Shown here: positions 37,010 to 40,455 of the stretch, in pieces | How the letters are laid out: every line of letters starts with the position of its first letter | Position numbering within the stretch: the first letter of the stretch is position 1 | Assembly (NCBI GenBank): GCA_946412015.1 | Contig: CAMKGA010000015.1 | Span: 1-40,455, forward strand | Length of the DNA: 40,455 nucleotides | Source of the DNA: an uncultured Caryophanales bacterium | Lineage (GTDB): Bacteria > Bacillota_I > Bacilli_A > RF39 > UBA660 | Reading direction: 5' to 3' | Translations under genes and position numbers: made by a program | Notes under the pieces: model-generated | Told to the model about the DNA's origin: nothing | Databases searched by the model: none | Seen by the model: only the letters and a program-made list of their open reading frames with translations

Positions 37010-38014
37010 ATGAAAAAGAAAGCATTTACCTTAATAGAATTAATAGCAGTATTAGTAATACTAGCAATACTAGCTTTAATCGTAACTCCACTTGTTATGA
37101 GTATTATAAGAAAAGCTAGAATATCTGCAGATAAGCGTAGTGTTGATGCATATGGACGTTCAATAGAACTAGCAATTGCATCATACTTGCTAGATAATGG
37201 AAGATTTCCAACAAGTGTAGATCAATTAACAATTGAATATAGTGGGAATCAAGTAGTATGTTCGCAGACACAATTAAATAGCGACTCATCAGTATATTTA
37301 GCTGGATGTACAGTTGCGGGAAGAAGTACAGGAGATTATGAGTATGGAAAATATGAAGCACCAACTTACATATCATATACCGCTGGAACTCCTATAAATT
37401 ATAATGGTGTAGATTATTATGTAATCAAGAATAGTGGTGTAAATGAAGAAGAAGTACAACTATTAAAGAAAGATCCATTAACAGTTGCTCAAGTAAATCA
37501 ATATGGAGCAGGACATGTAAATATGTATGTAACACGAAATACAAGTGTATCATATTATCAACAAGCATATGATATAAACTATAATGGAACAGTAGGTGGC
37601 ATGGCATATTATAGTAGTGCTAATTGTAATGATTTGGGAGACTCAAGTGGATGTACAACGGATTATGCACAGTCAGAAGTAAAATATGTAGTAGATGCAT
37701 GGAAAACAGCTCAAGCACCTAATGCAACAAATGCAAGATTAATTACATTAGATGATTTAAGAGATAATTTAGGAATAGAATTAACTCAATCTAATGTAAC
37801 AAGTCTTCAAATAACAGTAACAGAGGATACTCCAACATGGGTAATGGGAGAAAACTACTATTATTGGACAATGACAACAAATACAGATAAAACTGCTGAT
37901 GTCTGGATTGTGGGCACTCGCTCCGGCGCGAGCGTGCCTTCGAATGTTGTGCAGGTCTACGGCCAAGCAGTTCGCCCAGTTATCACATTAAAGAAATCAG
38001 CTTTACAAAGTTAA
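37010..38014 (+). CDS. Type IV pilin-like protein with lectin/FGE-like tip and GC-rich 3' end (copy 2)
   Basis: 334 residues. Leader MKKKA, then FTLIELIAVLVILAILALIV with Glu at mature position 5; the residue before the cut is Ala rather than the usual Gly. The neck (about 30-110) is very close to the copy at 68. The middle domain has YNGVDYYVIKNSG. The C-terminal part (about 285-334) has YYWTMTTNTDK...DVWIVGTRSG...QAVRPVITL, a lectin/FGE-like display fold. Codons in 37901-37980 are strikingly GC-rich (about 62%, against roughly a quarter around them), unlike the matching part of copy 1. This suggests the tip was written from a template elsewhere, such as a diversity-generating retroelement, or was acquired. 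AGGAGG fixes the start. Confidence 0.85.
   Translation: MKKKAFTLIELIAVLVILAILALIVTPLVMSIIRKARISADKRSVDAYGRSIELAIASYLLDNGRFPTSVDQLTIEYSGNQVVCSQTQLNSDSSVYLAGCTVAGRSTGDYEYGKYEAPTYISYTAGTPINYNGVDYYVIKNSGVNEEEVQLLKKDPLTVAQVNQYGAGHVNMYVTRNTSVSYYQQAYDINYNGTVGGMAYYSSANCNDLGDSSGCTTDYAQSEVKYVVDAWKTAQAPNATNARLITLDDLRDNLGIELTQSNVTSLQITVTEDTPTWVMGENYYYWTMTTNTDKTADVWIVGTRSGASVPSNVVQVYGQAVRPVITLKKSALQS
37914..37937. repeat. GC-rich imperfect inverted repeat inside the pilin tip
   Basis: GCAC-(TC)-GCTC, loop CGGCGC, GAGC-GTGC: eight pairs with a 2-nt bulge. It is the only strongly GC-rich hairpin I see in the window. It lies within the GC-rich patch of the second pilin-like gene. Confidence 0.5.
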
Positions 38015-38020
38015 ACATAA

Positions 38021-38056
38021 GAAAAAAAAGAAAATATTGGCAATTTCTTTTTTTTT
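38021..38056 (+). terminator. Terminator of pilin-like gene 2
   Basis: An A-rich/T-rich stem (GAAAAAAAAGAAA / TTTCTTTTTTTTT) with a 10-nt loop and a T run. Confidence 0.6.
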
Positions 38057-38098
38057 TATCCAGAATATGTTATTATTATATGTAGTGATGGTGATTAT

Positions 38099-38821
38099 AT
38101 GAAACATATTAAGGGTGTTGATATTAATTATATTGAGTATGGAGAGGGTACTGATATAGTATTACTTCATGGATGGGGTCAAAATATTGAAATGATGAAA
38201 CCTGTCGGAGATAAGTTAAAGGGTCACATTATAATTCTTGACTTACCTGGTTATGGCCTTTCTAGTGAACCTAGTGAGGTATGGACAATTTATGATTATG
38301 TTGAGTGTGTACGTGAGTTTTTAGAAAGTTTAAATGTTAAAAATCCGGTATTAATAGGGCATTCATTTGGTGGTAAAATATCTTTAGCTTATGCAAGTAA
38401 GTATAAAGTAAAAAAACTAATACTTTTTGCAAGTCCATTTAAAAAGGGTGTAGAAAAGATGCCATTAAAGACTAAAATATTAAAGGCAGCTAAAAAGATA
38501 CCACTTTTAAATAAACTAGAAGGATTTGCTAAAAAGCATATTGGTTCTACTGATTATAAGAATGCATCAGAAATGATGAGAAAGATACTTGTTGAGACTG
38601 TTAATTTAGATATTCGAGAAGATGTAAAGAAAATTAAATGTCCAACATTTATATTTTGGGGTACTAATGATGAGGCTGTACCTGTTAGTGATGCAGAAGA
38701 GTTAGAATCATTAATTAAAGATTCTGGACTTGTTATTTATGAGGGATGTACTCATTATGCATATTTAGAGATGTTACCACAAGTAATAAAGGTTATTAAA
38801 GTATTTTTAGATGAGAGGTGA
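38099..38821 (+). CDS. Alpha/beta hydrolase
   Basis: 240 residues, single domain. VLLHGWGQN forms the oxyanion region, IGHSFGGK is the nucleophile elbow (Ser), and TNDEAVPVSDAE and CTHYAYLE carry the acid and histidine of the triad. Cytoplasmic. Substrate unknown; its place directly before murF (11-base overlap) hints at an envelope-linked esterase or peptidase, but such hydrolases occur in many contexts. The terminator at 38021 marks the start of this operon. Confidence 0.88.
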   Translation: MKHIKGVDINYIEYGEGTDIVLLHGWGQNIEMMKPVGDKLKGHIIILDLPGYGLSSEPSEVWTIYDYVECVREFLESLNVKNPVLIGHSFGGKISLAYASKYKVKKLILFASPFKKGVEKMPLKTKILKAAKKIPLLNKLEGFAKKHIGSTDYKNASEMMRKILVETVNLDIREDVKKIKCPTFIFWGTNDEAVPVSDAEELESLIKDSGLVIYEGCTHYAYLEMLPQVIKVIKVFLDER

Positions 38822-40403
38822 TTATATGTTATATTTTTTATTATCTTTAGTGCCACTTATTTGGTTAACAGTTATTAAAAGTAAAAAGTCTATTCATATG
38901 TTACAACAAAATTATTATGATGAATCTAATAGATATTTACTTTGGATAAAGAATAATTTAAAGAAAGTATTTTTAAGTTATGATTTAGTTTTGTTTATCA
39001 TAGTAGTAGGTTTTATATTAAATAATGTTATTACAAATATTTTATTTGCACTCCTTACTTTATTTGCAATCATTGAGATAAAAAGTGTAAAAGAACAGGT
39101 TAAAAAACCATTAGTTATAACTTCTAGAGTAAAAAGAATGTTTGTAACAGAGCTTGTTTTATATTCTATTATTCTTTTAGTTATGATTTTGTTATTTAAT
39201 GAGAATAATATAACTGTATACTATTTAATATTAAGTGTAGTTACATATTTAAATCATTTTGTATTATGGCTTGTAAATAAAATTAATATACCAGTTGAAA
39301 AGTGTGTTTATCTTCATTTTAAACATATGGCTCAAAATAAGTTATTTTCAATGAATTTACCAGTTATTGGTATTACTGGTAGTTATGGTAAGACTAGTAG
39401 TAAGAATATATTAAATGATATTTTGAATGTGAAGTTTAATTCATTTGCTACGCCTAAAAATTTTAATACTCCATATGGACTTATTAGATCAATAAATCAG
39501 TATTTAGATAAATTTAATGATATGTTTATTGCTGAGATGGGTGCTTTTAAAGTAGGAGAGATTAAAACTACTTGTAAACTTGTAAAACCTAAATATGGAA
39601 TACTTACAACTATTGGAGAAGCTCATTTAGAGTCTTTTGGATCACGTGAAAATATTCAAAAAGGAAAATTTGAACTTATTGAATCGTTGCCAAGTGATGG
39701 AGTTGGAATATTAAATGGAGATGATCCATATCAAAGAAGTTATAAGTTGAAAAATAATTGTAAGATTCTTTGGACTGGTATAGATAGTGATGATGTAGAT
39801 GTTAGAGCCGTTAATATAAAACTTTCTGGTAGTGGAACTACTTTTGATTGTATATTTAAGGGTGATAAGAATAAGTATACATTTAATACTAAACTATTAG
39901 GTAAACATAATGTATATAATATACTTGCTGCAATACTACTTGGTCGTGAGTTTGGTATGAGTATTGATGAACTTAAAAGAGGTGTTGCATCTGTTAAGAC
40001 TATTGAACATAGATTAGAATTAAAACCATATGGAAAAAATTATATTATAGATGATGCATATAATTCTAATCCAGTAGGTTCTAAGATGGCTCTTGAAGTA
40101 TTAGGATTGATGGATGGTAAAAAAATAGTAGTAACACCAGGTATGATAGAACTTGGTGATAAGCAATATGAAGCAAATTATAATTTTGGAACATATATTA
40201 GTGATGTTGCTGATTATGTAATATTAGTAGGTCGCAATCAAACTAAATCAATATATGATGGGCTTATTAAATCTAAATATAAAAAAGATAATATATATGT
40301 TATAAATGATGTTAAAGAGGCATTTCCAATAATAAATAAGTTAGCAACTACAAAAACTTATATATTACTTGAAAATGACTTACCAGATTTATTTAATGAA
40401 TAG
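38811..40403 (+). CDS. murF: UDP-N-acetylmuramoyl-tripeptide--D-alanyl-D-alanine ligase with N-terminal membrane domain
   Basis: 530 residues. About 1-170 hold four or five hydrophobic helices (LYFLLSLVPLIWLTV, DLVLFIIVVGFILNNV, LVLYSIILLVMILL), then a Mur ligase: IGITGSYGKTSSKN (ATP P-loop, GKT), FNTPYGLIRSI, EMGAFKVGEI, TTIGEAHLESFGS, GDDPY, HNVYNILAAILLG, IDDAYNSNP and TPGMIELG. It adds D-Ala-D-Ala to the peptidoglycan precursor. The membrane domain is a known variant in some Firmicutes and would tether the enzyme. ATG 38811 overlaps the hydrolase; ATG 38826 with GAGGTG is the better start, giving 525 residues. GGAGG at 40405 suggests another gene after the window. Confidence 0.9.
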   Translation: MRGDYMLYFLLSLVPLIWLTVIKSKKSIHMLQQNYYDESNRYLLWIKNNLKKVFLSYDLVLFIIVVGFILNNVITNILFALLTLFAIIEIKSVKEQVKKPLVITSRVKRMFVTELVLYSIILLVMILLFNENNITVYYLILSVVTYLNHFVLWLVNKINIPVEKCVYLHFKHMAQNKLFSMNLPVIGITGSYGKTSSKNILNDILNVKFNSFATPKNFNTPYGLIRSINQYLDKFNDMFIAEMGAFKVGEIKTTCKLVKPKYGILTTIGEAHLESFGSRENIQKGKFELIESLPSDGVGILNGDDPYQRSYKLKNNCKILWTGIDSDDVDVRAVNIKLSGSGTTFDCIFKGDKNKYTFNTKLLGKHNVYNILAAILLGREFGMSIDELKRGVASVKTIEHRLELKPYGKNYIIDDAYNSNPVGSKMALEVLGLMDGKKIVVTPGMIELGDKQYEANYNFGTYISDVADYVILVGRNQTKSIYDGLIKSKYKKDNIYVINDVKEAFPIINKLATTKTYILLENDLPDLFNE

Positions 40404-40455
40404 GAGGAAGGTTGAAAATAAAGACATGAATTTTGTCCACGACAAAAACCGTCAA

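Noticed and set aside
40413-40455. A possible further gene start at the window end: GGAGG at 40405-40409, TTG 40413, ATG 40426.
   Set aside because: The TTG frame stops after five codons, and the ATG frame has only ten codons before the window ends, so nothing can be supported.

Overview
The window is AT-rich chromosomal DNA (very roughly a quarter G+C) from a low-GC Firmicute. Short intergenic gaps, GGAGG ribosome sites, sigma-A promoters, a pyruvate formate-lyase pair and a MurF with an N-terminal membrane domain suggest an anaerobic, possibly gut-associated member of the Bacilli near the Mollicutes. The lineage is an inference. TAA, TAG and TGA are all used as stops, so the standard bacterial code applies.

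Layout. (1) 1-6185: a type IV pilin-like gene, then ligA, pflB and pflA packed as one block. (2) 6203-14719: mostly unrecognised proteins, including a transglutaminase-like protein, a metallo-beta-lactamase-fold hydrolase, a reverse-strand pair of Cys/His-rich proteins, a membrane protein, and a long gene broken by an in-frame TAG. (3) 14720-28803: a mobile-element island lying against the 3' end of a tRNA-Gly(UCC) gene (28804-28877, minus strand). (4) 29090-36283: NfeD/SPFH membrane pair, CPBP protease, M19 dipeptidase, two serine hydrolases (one broken), an HD protein and an unknown. (5) 36403-40403: a lipoprotein, a second pilin-like gene, an alpha/beta hydrolase and MurF.

The island looks like several insertions stacked at the same site. 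TGGAGCG, which is the reverse complement of the tRNA 3' end, recurs at 16661, 20587, 23248 and 28804 and divides the region into layers. Decay increases away from the tRNA. The layer next to it has an intact Tn4451/TnpX-type serine recombinase, TnpV and DUF1016 nuclease. The next such layer has a frameshifted nuclease and a recombinase with a nonsense codon and a deletion. The outermost layer keeps only scraps. Both nuclease layers share a frame (DUF1016 nuclease, cargo, a conserved two-dyad motif, tnpV, recombinase, a small att-proximal protein) but carry different cargo: ElaA-like acetyltransferase plus YbaK-like deacylase, against HAD phosphatase plus EEP-family hydrolase.

The most unusual item is a 309-residue protein encoded twice, 6,590 bp apart, in an almost perfect 1.3-kb direct repeat. 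It has an N-terminal zinc ribbon, one membrane helix, and then EF-Tu domains II and III without the GTPase domain. One copy sits just downstream of an HEXXH metalloprotease, which recalls the Lit protease/EF-Tu phage-exclusion system. A second item is an ~80-bp patch of about 62% G+C at the end of the second pilin-like gene. It encodes the tip of a lectin/FGE-like domain and may be the variable region of a diversity-generating retroelement located elsewhere.
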